Source: OLB6 sp964620125 (GTDB taxonomy: Bacteria > Bacteroidota > Ignavibacteria > Kapaibacteriales > Kapaibacteriaceae). From it: a stretch of 64,000 nucleotides of DNA. Below the pieces are notes generated by a model, which was not told the DNA's origin, ran no database searches, and saw only the letters and a list, made by a program, of their open reading frames with translations. How positions within the stretch are numbered: position 1 is the first letter of the stretch; the number at the start of each line of letters is the position of its first letter. Both the position numbers and the translations under genes were made by a program. Positions 26,595 through 36,271 of this stretch are shown piece by piece. The DNA is taken from contig CAZUGQ010000007.1 in assembly GCA_964620125.1 (NCBI GenBank), positions 1-64,000 of the forward strand. The letters are read 5' to 3'.

Positions 26595-29447
26595 TTAGTT
26601 GAACTTGTAGCTTACACCAAGCGAGAAGCCGCGGCCGCGAAGGTTGCTGGCAACCACCTGGCCTAGTTGCTCCCATACCAACTCTTGGTTCAGGATGTCC
26701 CGCACGGATCCCTTGATCTCCCAGTTGCCAATGGATTGTGAGACACCAAAGTCGATCACATCTCGTGGGTTCTCGTAGATGTGTGGACCATCATCCTTGT
26801 ATTGTTCTGCAATCTGGTACACACCGATCTGCGCCACCTGGATGATCCGGCGTCCGGCGATGTTGTACCCAAGGTTCAAGGATGTGCCCCAGTCTGGGTT
26901 GAAGTAAGAGATCGATGCGTTCACCGTGTAGGGACTTTGTCCCCACATGCGCCGGTTATCTTCCACTGCGCCTTGCAGAACGGTGATGTTGGAGTTGATG
27001 AGGGCAACGTTTGCCGTTAGTACGAGGAACTGCAGATCTTTCGAGATAAAGCTCAAGTTCTTCCGAGCTTCTAACTCAATACCATAGTTCGTTGCATCCG
27101 ATTGCGCATTGGCGAATGACCGAATGAGTTCCGACGTGGATGGGAACACCGTTTCTTCGATTGCATTCTTGAAGTTTTTATAGAACAACGAGGCCGAAAG
27201 AACTTCGCCTGGCCCGGGGAACCATTCTGCCCGGAAGTCAAAGTTTTGGATGAGTGCTCGGGTTAGGTTAGGGTTACCTTGTGTGGTGCTCTGCGTTTGG
27301 AAGTCAAAGAATGCAAAAGGAGCAAACTCCCGTAGCGAAGGACGCGTTAGCGTTTGTGTTGCTGCCGCTCGAAGGTTGAAGTTTTCAAATGGCGTCACAA
27401 CGATGTTGAGTGACGGCAAAATGTCCGTCACGTCTAGGTTCACGTTCACAGGCTCATCAGTTGCGGTGAATGAGTTGAGCAACTGCACACTGGATTCAAC
27501 CCGAGCTCCCGTGATAATCCGAACTGGAAGCGATCCTAGGTTGAATGGAATATCAACCATCGCATAACCAGCCCACAAGGTTTCGTTGGCTGTATATGAG
27601 TCGCGTTTGCGCGAGTCTTCCGAAATGCCCAGTCTGTCCTCACTGAAGTTAGAGTCAGCAAACAGTGCAATCGGGTTCGGAATGAGCGTAGAATCTGGAT
27701 CGTACGTTAGGAGAGAATAGTCAATTGTTGAGTTCTGAGCCTGGACGTATGTGTACGACCGAGATGTGAAATCCCTGTTCTTGCTCTCATGAAGGCCACC
27801 AACTTTGATCTTGATAGCCTCGAGAGACAAGGTGCCATTCAAGTTCAGGTTACGAGCATACTCGTTGAGTTCGCTGTAGAAACGTCCAGCAGCAGAACCA
27901 AGACCTTGCGTGGTGAATCCAGTGGATGGAATTTCAATTTCCAGTGGATCTGTTGGGGCTGCGAACTCACTCTTCTGGTACCGGAAGCGGCGGTAGTCAG
28001 GTTGGTCACGGCGTGATTGTGAATAGCCAGCCTTCCAATCAACGAGTAGGTTGGATGCCACGGCTAGGTTGTGCTCACCTGATAGTGAAGTAGCGAGGAG
28101 TCGCTTTTCCTGAAACTCGTATGAAAGATTCTTCCGTAGCTGCGTTTGTGCAACCTCCTTGCCATACTGATATACACCTTCGTCATCACTATTCAAGGTG
28201 TACGTGTTCTTCCATGAAATGGTGCTTTGCGTCCCAACCTTGTAGGCAATGTTGGCCAACAAACCCAGGTTTGTGGAGCTGGTGGTTACGCGTCCGGCGT
28301 AGTCGAACAGCAGGCTTGTTCCGTCAGATTGTATACCACGGCGAAGTATTCTGTTTAGACCGTAGTTGTTACCGTAGTTCAATGATGCTACGACGCCTAG
28401 TCGACTTTCTTCGGCAACATCCCAGGTGTTGGTTACCGATACTCCCCCTTTACCGGAAACTGGTGCTGTGGAAAGAGTGGTATTCATCAGCTGGTTATTG
28501 AAGCCTCGACCAATGGCAACGTATTCCTGAATGGCCTGCGGGTCGCCAGCATTCACGCGAGAACGCATAGCGGCAAAGTCATTGGTTGAAGGGATAGCTG
28601 GAGCATCACGCCACGTACCGTCGATTCCTAACCAGTCCGTCGGGCCTGGGGGGTAACCAACAAACTGGCCGTCGGCAAACGTTACTTGATCATTGGCACC
28701 AATCCCGGCGTTTACCTTTACACTGAATCCCTGGGGAAAGTCAATGGTGTTCATCTGAACCAGACCACCGACAAAGTTTCCAGGAAGGTCGGGAGTGAAG
28801 CTCTTCGTTACGTTCACGTTCTCAAGCAAATCACTTGGGAACATGTCGAAAGCAAACGATTTCTTGTCGGGCTCTGTCGTAGATATTGATGCACCATTAA
28901 GAGTGGTGTTACTATAACGGTCACTCACTCCACGCACATACACAAACTTTCCTTCTACCAGGGTAACGCCGGTAACTCGCTTGATAGATTGACCAGCATC
29001 GCTATCCGAAAGCTTGGAGATTTCCTCTTTCGATATACCGTCGCTTACCGTTGCCGCTTTCTGGCGTTCGGCAAGGAGGGCTGCAGCATTGTCGTTAATG
29101 CGTTCAGCTTCGACAACAACTTCCGTTGCCGTTGTAGAGGTTGCTGCTAGCAGAATGTCGATCGTTTTCGTAGCACCTGCTTCAATAACCACATTCTCAA
29201 CGGTCTTTACATCGTATCCAACGAACGAGAACTTGAGTGTGTACTTCCCTGGAGGCACATTCTTTATGCGGTACACACCCTTTGTATCGGAGTATCCACC
29301 TTTCTTTGCCTCAACAACTTGAACCGTGGCACCACGAAGCGGTTCACCTGATTCACCGTCAGTTATCTTCCCTGTTACAACGGCATTCTGTGCCACCAAC
29401 GTTAGATTGCAAAAGACCAAAAGGAACGCTATGCTGCCATAGCGCAT
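26595..29447 (-). CDS. TonB-dependent outer-membrane receptor with CarboxypepD-like domain
   Basis: 950 residues from the ATG at 29447 (MRYGSIAFLLVFCNLTLVAQ). After the signal peptide comes a carboxypeptidase-regulatory-like domain (VTGKITDGESGEPLRGATV to YTLKFSFVGYDVKTV), then a plug (GISKEEISKLSDSDAGQSI, RVTGVTLVEGKFVYVRG) and a 22-strand-type barrel ending GFSLGVSYKFN. This is the SusC-like layout common in Bacteroidota. It imports a bulky ligand with TonB-ExbBD energy; no SusD homologue lies next to it. Instead the neighbour 36 bp downstream is a T9SS beta-helix protein. The frame is open further to 29504 but without a better start. A palindrome at 29544 may be its operator. Confidence 0.92.
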   Translation of the reverse strand: MRYGSIAFLLVFCNLTLVAQNAVVTGKITDGESGEPLRGATVQVVEAKKGGYSDTKGVYRIKNVPPGKYTLKFSFVGYDVKTVENVVIEAGATKTIDILLAATSTTATEVVVEAERINDNAAALLAERQKAATVSDGISKEEISKLSDSDAGQSIKRVTGVTLVEGKFVYVRGVSDRYSNTTLNGASISTTEPDKKSFAFDMFPSDLLENVNVTKSFTPDLPGNFVGGLVQMNTIDFPQGFSVKVNAGIGANDQVTFADGQFVGYPPGPTDWLGIDGTWRDAPAIPSTNDFAAMRSRVNAGDPQAIQEYVAIGRGFNNQLMNTTLSTAPVSGKGGVSVTNTWDVAEESRLGVVASLNYGNNYGLNRILRRGIQSDGTSLLFDYAGRVTTSSTNLGLLANIAYKVGTQSTISWKNTYTLNSDDEGVYQYGKEVAQTQLRKNLSYEFQEKRLLATSLSGEHNLAVASNLLVDWKAGYSQSRRDQPDYRRFRYQKSEFAAPTDPLEIEIPSTGFTTQGLGSAAGRFYSELNEYARNLNLNGTLSLEAIKIKVGGLHESKNRDFTSRSYTYVQAQNSTIDYSLLTYDPDSTLIPNPIALFADSNFSEDRLGISEDSRKRDSYTANETLWAGYAMVDIPFNLGSLPVRIITGARVESSVQLLNSFTATDEPVNVNLDVTDILPSLNIVVTPFENFNLRAAATQTLTRPSLREFAPFAFFDFQTQSTTQGNPNLTRALIQNFDFRAEWFPGPGEVLSASLFYKNFKNAIEETVFPSTSELIRSFANAQSDATNYGIELEARKNLSFISKDLQFLVLTANVALINSNITVLQGAVEDNRRMWGQSPYTVNASISYFNPDWGTSLNLGYNIAGRRIIQVAQIGVYQIAEQYKDDGPHIYENPRDVIDFGVSQSIGNWEIKGSVRDILNQELVWEQLGQVVASNLRGRGFSLGVSYKFN

Positions 29448-29543
29448 GAAAGATTGAAGCACGCTGACCCCAGTTGTCTGAGTAGGATGTAGTGGTTCGA
29501 ACAAGAACCGGGGCGAAACTATCCCTGCCTCGTTATGTGTCTG

Positions 29544-29568
29544 TTACGCCAATGTTACGTTGGCGTAA
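29544..29568. promoter_or_regulatory. Palindromic operator candidate between divergent genes
   Basis: Perfect 9-bp arms TTACGCCAA (29544-29552) and TTGGCGTAA (29560-29568) around 7 nt (TGTTACG). It sits between the TonB receptor (minus) and an exported protein (plus). A -7-like TAGTTTCG lies at 29521-29514 on the minus strand, so a bound regulator would cover the upstream region of the receptor promoter. Confidence 0.5.
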
Positions 29569-29590
29569 TGCATGTGTTTAAATCCCGTGT

Positions 29591-29598
29591 TAGGTTTG
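29591..29598 (+). promoter_or_regulatory. TAnnTTTG element 3 bp before an ATG
   Basis: TAGGTTTG, an exact match, ends three bases before the ATG at 29602. If it is a promoter, transcription would start at or inside the first codon, giving a leaderless mRNA. A similar arrangement occurs at 51738. It may be chance. Confidence 0.35.
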
Positions 29599-29601
29599 AA
29601 A

Positions 29602-30663
29602 ATGCTAGATCTGAATATTCTTCGAGTTTCTGCTCTTCTAATAACGTTCCATGTTTTCACGCCTCATGGCCTTGCGTTTAACTCATTTAACGCACAGGTA
29701 ACCAGAGCCCCCTTTCAAGAGAGTTGCATACTGACCGGAAACATCAGTGCTGATTCGGCAGACCCTGTGGTAACCCACGTCAAGGTAGAGGCTGCATTGG
29801 ATCTTGCCATTCGTATGGCAGGACAATCGCTGGTGGGTACCTATGCTAGGGACTCCATCAACGCTCATGTGCTTTCGACGAAGATCGCGGTGGACCAGGA
29901 CGTAACTCTAGCAACACTGGCAAGGCATGTTGGCTGTGACCACATCGTATTTGCCAATGTGAAGCGGTTTGCACGCCTTATCCGTGCAGAAGTTGATGTC
30001 GTATACGGTGTGAATTTTGATCTTCGGAAGAAGGGTATTGGGTATGCCTCCATTACCTATGCCCGTGGAGAGAATGAGCTTATTGCCGATCCAGCGATTC
30101 TTCTTGCAATGCAACGCGCTCTAGCAAGCGCCCTTACTACGAATCCGAGATTTGATACACTCGAGGCTGAGCTGCGAGCACTGCCTGCACCACTGGTGTC
30201 CGTTGGTGGTATTGAGTTCATTAACGACCCTAATCTCGCACCATGGGAAATCTTTAAGCAGCAAATATTGTCGTCCTACGACCTGGCACAAACCATCGTC
30301 ACCGCCTTGCAAGAAGTTGATACTTTGACGGTGATCGACATAGAAACTCGCGATTCGATGTATGCTCTGGCAGGCTTGTTATTGATTGAGAACAATCGGC
30401 CGATCTCTGCTCTCGAGATGCGCGTGTTACGTGGTTTCGATGTTGGTATTGTTGTAACTGGCACTCTCGAAAGAAACGGGCAAGGGGCTTTGCTTACGTT
30501 ATGCAATTCACGTCTTCGAGTGGATGGCACCTTCGATGTAGTGTCTCGTGTCCACGAACAACTAGAAGAAGATAGCAAGGTACAACTCCGCGAAGCTGCA
30601 TTTGGATGCATCCGCAGACTCTATGGCACCAATCCTACTGCACCACCAGCACAGGGTGACTGA
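29602..30663 (+). CDS. Exported protein of unknown function
   Basis: 353 residues from the ATG at 29602; the frame is open from 29572. The first ~25 residues (LRVSALLITFHVFTPHGLAF) suggest a signal peptide. Two alpha/beta halves can be seen, each with a Cys- or Gly-centred strand (ARHVGCDHIVFANVKRF; RGFDVGIVVTGTLERNG), resembling the alternation in CsgG/LpoB-like envelope proteins. I would not assign it to that family on this alone. Its 3' end overlaps a convergent T9SS gene by 29 bp. Confidence 0.7.
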   Translation: MLDLNILRVSALLITFHVFTPHGLAFNSFNAQVTRAPFQESCILTGNISADSADPVVTHVKVEAALDLAIRMAGQSLVGTYARDSINAHVLSTKIAVDQDVTLATLARHVGCDHIVFANVKRFARLIRAEVDVVYGVNFDLRKKGIGYASITYARGENELIADPAILLAMQRALASALTTNPRFDTLEAELRALPAPLVSVGGIEFINDPNLAPWEIFKQQILSSYDLAQTIVTALQEVDTLTVIDIETRDSMYALAGLLLIENNRPISALEMRVLRGFDVGIVVTGTLERNGQGALLTLCNSRLRVDGTFDVVSRVHEQLEEDSKVQLREAAFGCIRRLYGTNPTAPPAQGD

Positions 30664-31338
30664 ACCGACCGCCCCGTTGTGTGGTAATCTGTAATACGTA
30701 AAGTCCAGCTGGCAACACATTCACAGGAACCGACACTGTTGACGTTCCGGATGGCACCTGAATTCCAAGCGACCGATACACTACATTGCCGATTGCATCC
30801 ACGAGCTCAACATCCAACTCTTCGGAATATGGAGCACGAACCTCAAAACGAACAGCATCATGAGCTGGTTGTGCTCCTACAGTTCTGACCGACGTTGGTG
30901 CCGCAAGTAGGATCATGTTGCGTGGACCACATACGTCAACCACTAGTAGTCCAGGATCATGCAGAATCATCACCGGTTCCTGGCTCCACAGCTCCGCATT
31001 ACTAAAGCCGAATGCAGTGCTGTCTGGAATAGCTGGCAGTGCAGTACCCTCCATCACCACGATGGTACCAGGCAAACCAAAGTCTAACCCAAGCCCCCTC
31101 ACAAGAACATTCAGCTTGCCATTGGCATAGGTGTGCTCCACTTGTGTACCAGGAAGATTGCCGGAATACACTGTGTCTACATTGTAGTGTAGTGGCGAAA
31201 ACGAAACCTGAAAACTGAGAGAATCGGGACGTGCTGCCGTGATATTGTTTTCCCAGTGGATTGGAACAACAACTTTCTCGCCCGCTGCTACCTGGTATTC
31301 ATCAATGCGGAGTCCCAACAGATGTTCAGGGGGGGGGG
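30635..31338 (-). pseudogene. Disconnected 3' part of T9SS cargo gene, with sorting domain
   Basis: This frame carries the end of the protein begun at 34856. From PPPEHLLGLRIDEYQVAAG it contains a cohesin-like or Ig-like beta domain (residues with SLSFQVSFSPLHYNVD, FGLPGTIVVMEG) and a T9SS type A sorting domain (DAIGNVVYRSLGIQV, LPAGLYVLQITTQRG, HPVLVVQ). It has no signal peptide or good start of its own; the frame is merely open upstream to 31492. It is joined to the upstream frame if the C tract at 31338-31329 had 9 rather than 10 bases. So it is either a real (phase-variable) frameshift or a homopolymer sequencing error. Confidence 0.85.
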
Positions 31339-34300
31339 ACGTAGGGTAGACCCACACCACGAACACCGATGTCGGTACTTGTGGTACAGCGCCCAGCTTC
31401 CACGAGTGATAAGGTTGTGGTACTGGGGCCCACGAGCGTAGGCTCGAACTGGAGTAGTACGGCAATGGTATCGGCTGGTGGTACCTGGACACCGATCACA
31501 TTGTCCAGCAGCAGCCACCCGGCTGCACTGGCTAATTGAAGATCAAGAATTGTTCGCGCTTCCTCGGTGGGATTAATGATGCGCGCAGCCACCTGTGTGG
31601 ATCGTCCAACAACCACGCTGCCAGCATCAACAGGGTCAGGCTCAAGAATCAAGCCTCCGTCAATGCGTTGAGCCGACAGGCGAATGGTGATGCGATTGCC
31701 GCAAGTCTCGTCAACCAAGGTCATGACGGCTGCAGATGTACCGATAGGCACACGCGATGGATCGCAAGTAACATTCACGGCCACGCTACCAAGGCCTGCA
31801 AGCGTAATGGGCAACCCGCTAACGGTAATCCATGGAGGTAACGCTGAAGCATCAAAGCCAATCGTCACCTCCGAAGTGTCTTTGTTCGTGATAGTGATAG
31901 TCTGAACAACTGGCGGATCGCAGGCACGGACATCAAGGTATTCGAGTGACTGAGGACTAGCAGTCCACGCAGCATAGGCTGCCGAACCAGTTAGCGGGAT
32001 ATCAACAACGGATCTTGTGCCTGACGATTCTAGCTGCAGAATGGCTTGTGCTTGCCTTTCGACTCTTGGATCGTAGGCAACAACAACCCATTCCGACGTT
32101 CCCTGAGGTAAGGAGAAAGCAGTTGTTGGACGAACCACAGTAAAGGCTGAGGGTACGGGGCTGATCACCGGGGTGTGGAAGGAAGCATCGGTGCTGTTGG
32201 CATGAATCTCCACACTGTCTATTCTAACAGCCGAATCGCATCCAGCATCGAAGTGTAATTCTGGAGTTTTCACCTGAAACTCGTTGCTCAGTGCCCTAAG
32301 GAGTATTTGCGCCGACGCAGTTGCCGCGCATGGACCTGAAAGGGTTACCAGGAGATCCGTTGAATATGTTCTTACGCTTGATGGAGTCCATGATACTGTT
32401 ACGTCAATGGTTCTTCCAGATGGCAGGGTAACTGGTGGAGCAAAGTTCACAGAGAACTCCGCATCCATCTTTAGTGGTGCGATGCTACCGATGACAACCG
32501 TTTCCATTCCTCCGTTTCGAATAGTCACTTGTCTCACCAGCGACTGACCTACGCTTACGGAGTCTATCAATGGATTCGGAGAAAGCTCAAGACTCAAGGA
32601 TCGAATCTTTGCAGTGACTATCACAGCCACAGCCGTATCGCACGGTGTTATTCGCACGAGGATCGTATCTGAGACTACTCCAGTCCCGGTTGCAGTCCAG
32701 GTAAAACGATTACTCCTGTTCTCGCCACGCAACACTACCCTGGTACCCGACTGCAGATTGTTGATTCTTGCAGAGTTTTCGGTGGTTGTATATCTGAATA
32801 GTGATGGACCTTGATTGGAGATGGTGAAGCTTGTGTCTACAACTTCGCCTTCGCATACTTCTCCCAGATCAATCGCCAGGGGGCTAACGGAAGAGAGAAC
32901 ACTATTGGAGGTAGCGCGCAGGTTTACGTTCCATGGTTGTACGGAACCTCGTGCCGTTGTGGCATCATCATGATTAATCTGTAGGACGCCCGAAACATCG
33001 GAGGAAGACGGAGTGACAACGATCAGGATGGTATCCGATTCTCCTGGCAGCACTCGCCATGGTGGTTGAGAACCTGCATTGCGCAGCCCAGTTATTTGAA
33101 AGCTCTCCGGTGAAAGTCCGAGCACATTCATCGAGTACACCGTTAGGTCCATGTTGCCGGTGTTGGCAAGGGGAATGCGTAGCGTGTCGGACATCTCGCA
33201 TCCAATGGAAGCACTGGCAGTGGTATCTGACCTGATAATCGGCGATAGTCCGTATGCGCGTATTGTAATGTGTGTATCGCGCTGGCAGGGTGCAAGAGTT
33301 ACCCGAAACCGAGCCTGCACCCAACCCGTGTCGGCCAGGGTGCCCCCTATAAAGGATTGTGCAACCGGTGGGCCTGCATTGATGATGGTAGGATATTCAG
33401 CGGCAAGACTTAGCTGCGTGGAGCCGCTATCGCGTTGTATGTCCACGATTGACTCAAGCGGTGGTGCTGCAGCCGTCCACTCGAGAACACGATTTATTGG
33501 GCTACCCGCTCGATGGTTAAACTGCACCAACGTGTCGGTAGGTTTGGCATTAAATGTTCTACGTTCACCTTCAAGCAGCACTGCCAGGGTGGTATCTGGT
33601 TCTCGAATTCTGATAACCATCGATGCTTGCCTTCTGCCCGCAGCAAGAGCGCGGTACTCAACGATGACCCTGGTACGTGAGCATGCGGGCAAGGGGTCAG
33701 GGATCACATTTACAACCCTGTACATCCAGGCATGTTCACCCACGAGTTCGATAGACCACGGACTGGAGGAGAAGTTCACGTTGTTCACGTACACGGTGTC
33801 GTACAGGTTTGAATCTGGGCATGCACCAAGAAACAGCAGAACGGAGTCACTGAGCTCGCGAAGGGGTTTTGCTAGGTAGTAGACGCCTTCTCCAACCACC
33901 CAACCGGTGCTATCGTTTAGGAAGAAGACATCGTCCATGTGTCTACCATTCAAGCCACAATTTTTCAAGCTCCATTCACTTGCCAACGCTCCGCCTGTTT
34001 CCGTATACCAAACGTTTGCATTGGTACCTACAGCCCATGCCTTTTGATTGGTGATCATGAAAACGCCGAACATGTCGTTACCGGTTTCCACGTGTGACCA
34101 TGTTGCTCCATCGTCGTGGCTTACGCGCATTCCCCCGCCTGAGTATCCACCTGATGCGCAATTGCTTGTTGCGCAGCTAACCATAAACGAGTTCCCAGAT
34201 CGCGAGATTTCCTCGTGCCATGGTGAGTTGGCACCTGTGTAGGCTTCAACTGACCATGTAGCTCCGCTATCCTGCGACTTCCACAACGTGCCATTGCCAG

Positions 34301-34856
34301 CGGCAAACACCGTACTAGCAGGAAGGTCGGGTTGCCACAGTGGATCGGCAAGATTCGATCGTTTGACACTCGTGTCTTGGTATCGCGTCCACGTAGACCC
34401 GCCATCAACTGTCCGGTAAAAGTTATTTACGCCACAGCCCCCTCCCGTGAGCCATCCATCGGTTTCCGATCGGAACCAGCCTCCCCAGATGTTTGTTGGC
34501 ACGGTATCGAGTGTAAGGCGGGACCAGGTGGCACCACCATCGGTAGACTTGAAAGCGCCACACGGGCCGGAGCAGAATCCGACGGAGGTACTCAGGAACT
34601 GGATGTATTCCAGGTGGCACGCTGAGTCGGTTTGCGCGCCTTGCCAGGTGCGGCCACCATTGGTGGTGCGGATAACGTACCCATGATATCGGTCGCACGC
34701 CCAGCCGTAGTTTTGGTTGCTGGGAAGGAAGAAGATGTCGAGGTAGTATCCTGCGTCATAGGGAGCAGGTATCTGTGCGGGAGCCCATCGCTGCGAGAGA
34801 GCGGGAAGGGTTCCGCACAGAAAGAGTAGAGAGAGGATGGTCCTCTGAACGATCAT
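31326..34856 (-). CDS. Large secreted T9SS-type protein, truncated by frameshift
   Basis: 1176 residues, with signal peptide (TILSLLFLCGTLPALSQ) and a beta-propeller of photosystem-stability/BNR type in residues ~20-340 (repeated TTNGGRTWQG, STDGGATWSR, TVDGGSTWTR, SQDSGATWSV). Then follows a long series of ~100-residue Ig-like repeats of the choice-of-anchor-D/ASH kind (IDLGEVCEGEVVDTSFTI; DAGSVVVGRSTQVAARI) to the end. It stops at VGLPYVPPP, directly after a C10 run, without a sorting domain. That domain lies in the next frame (30635-31338). In the intact form it would be about 1410 residues and exported to the surface by T9SS. As it stands it may reach the periplasm only. Confidence 0.85.
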   Translation of the reverse strand: MIVQRTILSLLFLCGTLPALSQRWAPAQIPAPYDAGYYLDIFFLPSNQNYGWACDRYHGYVIRTTNGGRTWQGAQTDSACHLEYIQFLSTSVGFCSGPCGAFKSTDGGATWSRLTLDTVPTNIWGGWFRSETDGWLTGGGCGVNNFYRTVDGGSTWTRYQDTSVKRSNLADPLWQPDLPASTVFAAGNGTLWKSQDSGATWSVEAYTGANSPWHEEISRSGNSFMVSCATSNCASGGYSGGGMRVSHDDGATWSHVETGNDMFGVFMITNQKAWAVGTNANVWYTETGGALASEWSLKNCGLNGRHMDDVFFLNDSTGWVVGEGVYYLAKPLRELSDSVLLFLGACPDSNLYDTVYVNNVNFSSSPWSIELVGEHAWMYRVVNVIPDPLPACSRTRVIVEYRALAAGRRQASMVIRIREPDTTLAVLLEGERRTFNAKPTDTLVQFNHRAGSPINRVLEWTAAAPPLESIVDIQRDSGSTQLSLAAEYPTIINAGPPVAQSFIGGTLADTGWVQARFRVTLAPCQRDTHITIRAYGLSPIIRSDTTASASIGCEMSDTLRIPLANTGNMDLTVYSMNVLGLSPESFQITGLRNAGSQPPWRVLPGESDTILIVVTPSSSDVSGVLQINHDDATTARGSVQPWNVNLRATSNSVLSSVSPLAIDLGEVCEGEVVDTSFTISNQGPSLFRYTTTENSARINNLQSGTRVVLRGENRSNRFTWTATGTGVVSDTILVRITPCDTAVAVIVTAKIRSLSLELSPNPLIDSVSVGQSLVRQVTIRNGGMETVVIGSIAPLKMDAEFSVNFAPPVTLPSGRTIDVTVSWTPSSVRTYSTDLLVTLSGPCAATASAQILLRALSNEFQVKTPELHFDAGCDSAVRIDSVEIHANSTDASFHTPVISPVPSAFTVVRPTTAFSLPQGTSEWVVVAYDPRVERQAQAILQLESSGTRSVVDIPLTGSAAYAAWTASPQSLEYLDVRACDPPVVQTITITNKDTSEVTIGFDASALPPWITVSGLPITLAGLGSVAVNVTCDPSRVPIGTSAAVMTLVDETCGNRITIRLSAQRIDGGLILEPDPVDAGSVVVGRSTQVAARIINPTEEARTILDLQLASAAGWLLLDNVIGVQVPPADTIAVLLQFEPTLVGPSTTTLSLVEAGRCTTSTDIGVRGVGLPYVPPP
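31329..31338 (-). repeat. C10 homopolymer at the frameshift in the T9SS cargo gene
   Basis: Ten consecutive G on the plus strand (C10 in the gene). Removing one base joins the 1176-residue frame to the sorting-domain frame exactly (VPPPEHLLG). Other long G/C runs in the window are mostly 8 or 9. Confidence 0.9.
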
Positions 34857-35001
34857 CAGAGGAACATAACAGTTTTTTTATCGTGTGGTTTCCCGGGGTA
34901 AGGGGGGAAAGCGTACAATTTCGTACTGGGTGCCGGGGACTTATGTGCCGGGTACTCAGCTGGGCTGAGTACCCGGCACATAAGTCCCCGGCACTATCCT
35001 T
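34857..35001. repeat. Intergenic 31-bp perfect palindrome (REPIN/MITE-like)
   Basis: The spacer between purA and the T9SS gene contains arms 34930-34960 and 34964-34994, 31 bp each, fully complementary, with a 3-nt loop TGG. Within each arm GTGCCGGGGAC and GTGCCGGGTAC occur in tandem. There is no T-run on either side, so it is not a standard terminator. Next to it, GTACAATTTCGTAC (34913-34926) is another small inverted repeat. The form, two inverted GC-rich repeats in a spacer, resembles REPINs or small palindromic mobile elements. Confidence 0.85.
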
Positions 35002-36270
35002 CTAACGCACGAGCGTTTGCGTCCTTCCAGGCCCCGTGCTCACCCACCTGATCGGCACACGAAGGTACTCCTCAACAGCCAAAACGTACTCTTTCGCCTC
35101 ACGAGGAAGCCCGTCGAACGTCTGTGCCCCATCCAGCGGCTGCCGCCATCCAGGCATGACCACGTACGTGCAACGTACACGCTCCAGTGTTTCGACGTCG
35201 GCGGGAAAATACCTGACGGCCTTACCATCCACTTCGTAACCAGTGCAGATCCGAATCTCGTCCAACACACCCAACACATCCAACTTGGTGAGTGCTATCT
35301 CGGTTATTCCATTCACCATTACACTGTACTTCAAGGCCGGAATATCCAGCCAGCCACACCGCCGGGAACGTCCAGTTGTGGCACCGAACTCATGACCCTC
35401 CGATCTGAGTAGCACGCCAGTGTCATCGTGAAGCTCCGATGGGAAGGGGCCAAGACCTACGCGCGTAGAGTATGCTTTTACCACACCTAACACGGAGCTT
35501 ATGGCGGTTGGCGGTATGCCAAGACCGGTACACGCGCCACCGCTGGTTGGATTCGAGCTCGTGACGAATGGATACGTGCCGTGATCCAGATCTAACAAAG
35601 CACCTTGAGCGCCTTCGGCCAGGATACGCTTGCCGTCCGCAATCGCTGCGTTCAACAAATGCGTTGTGTCGGTGATGAATGGATCAATGCGCGCATCAAA
35701 GTTTACATACTCATCTATCACTGCCTCGATGTTGATCGGCTCTGCGCCATACATAGTTTGCAGCAGTCTGTCCTTCTCCTCCAAATTCACGCGCAGCTTG
35801 TCGCGCAAGCCCTCGCGATCAAGAAGATCCACAATGCGAATGCCAATCCGCAGTGCCTTGTCGAAATATGCAGGCCCGATGCCTCGACCTGTTGTTCCGA
35901 TACTGCCAGCGCCCTTCTCTCGCATTGCATCAAGGGCTTTGTGATAAGGCATGATTAGATGTGCCTTGTGCGAGATGTGCAACCGCCCTGCCATATCAAC
36001 ACCCATCTGCTCCAGCATCCGGATCTCTTCCATCAGTGCCACTGGATCAATGACGGTGCCATTGCCAATCACACATTGCACTCCAGGATGTAGAATCCCA
36101 CTGGGTATCAGATGGAGCACCACCTTGGTGTCGTCAAACACAATGGTGTGCCCAGCATTCGCGCCACCTTGGTACCGGGCAACGATATCTATGTCGCGCG
36201 AGAGGAGGTCAACGATCTTTCCCTTGCCTTCGTCGCCCCATTGCGCGCCGACTACGACGCGAACACTCAT
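35002..36270 (-). CDS. purA: Adenylosuccinate synthetase
   Basis: Joins IMP and aspartate with GTP in AMP synthesis. 422 residues from the ATG at 36270 (MSVRVVVGAQWGDEGKGK), where the P-loop-like GDEGKGK and catalytic Asp follow directly; NAGHTIV includes the second catalytic residue. The IMP/GTP regions GTTGRGIGPAYFDK, STRVGLGPFPSE, TTGRSRRCGWLD and TKLDVL are all present. The frame is open to 36306, but the ATG chosen lies one base after the stop of the STAS gene (TAACATG). It is the last gene of secD-secF-STAS-purA. Confidence 0.97.
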   Translation of the reverse strand: MSVRVVVGAQWGDEGKGKIVDLLSRDIDIVARYQGGANAGHTIVFDDTKVVLHLIPSGILHPGVQCVIGNGTVIDPVALMEEIRMLEQMGVDMAGRLHISHKAHLIMPYHKALDAMREKGAGSIGTTGRGIGPAYFDKALRIGIRIVDLLDREGLRDKLRVNLEEKDRLLQTMYGAEPINIEAVIDEYVNFDARIDPFITDTTHLLNAAIADGKRILAEGAQGALLDLDHGTYPFVTSSNPTSGGACTGLGIPPTAISSVLGVVKAYSTRVGLGPFPSELHDDTGVLLRSEGHEFGATTGRSRRCGWLDIPALKYSVMVNGITEIALTKLDVLGVLDEIRICTGYEVDGKAVRYFPADVETLERVRCTYVVMPGWRQPLDGAQTFDGLPREAKEYVLAVEEYLRVPIRWVSTGPGRTQTLVR

Positions 36271-36271
36271 G

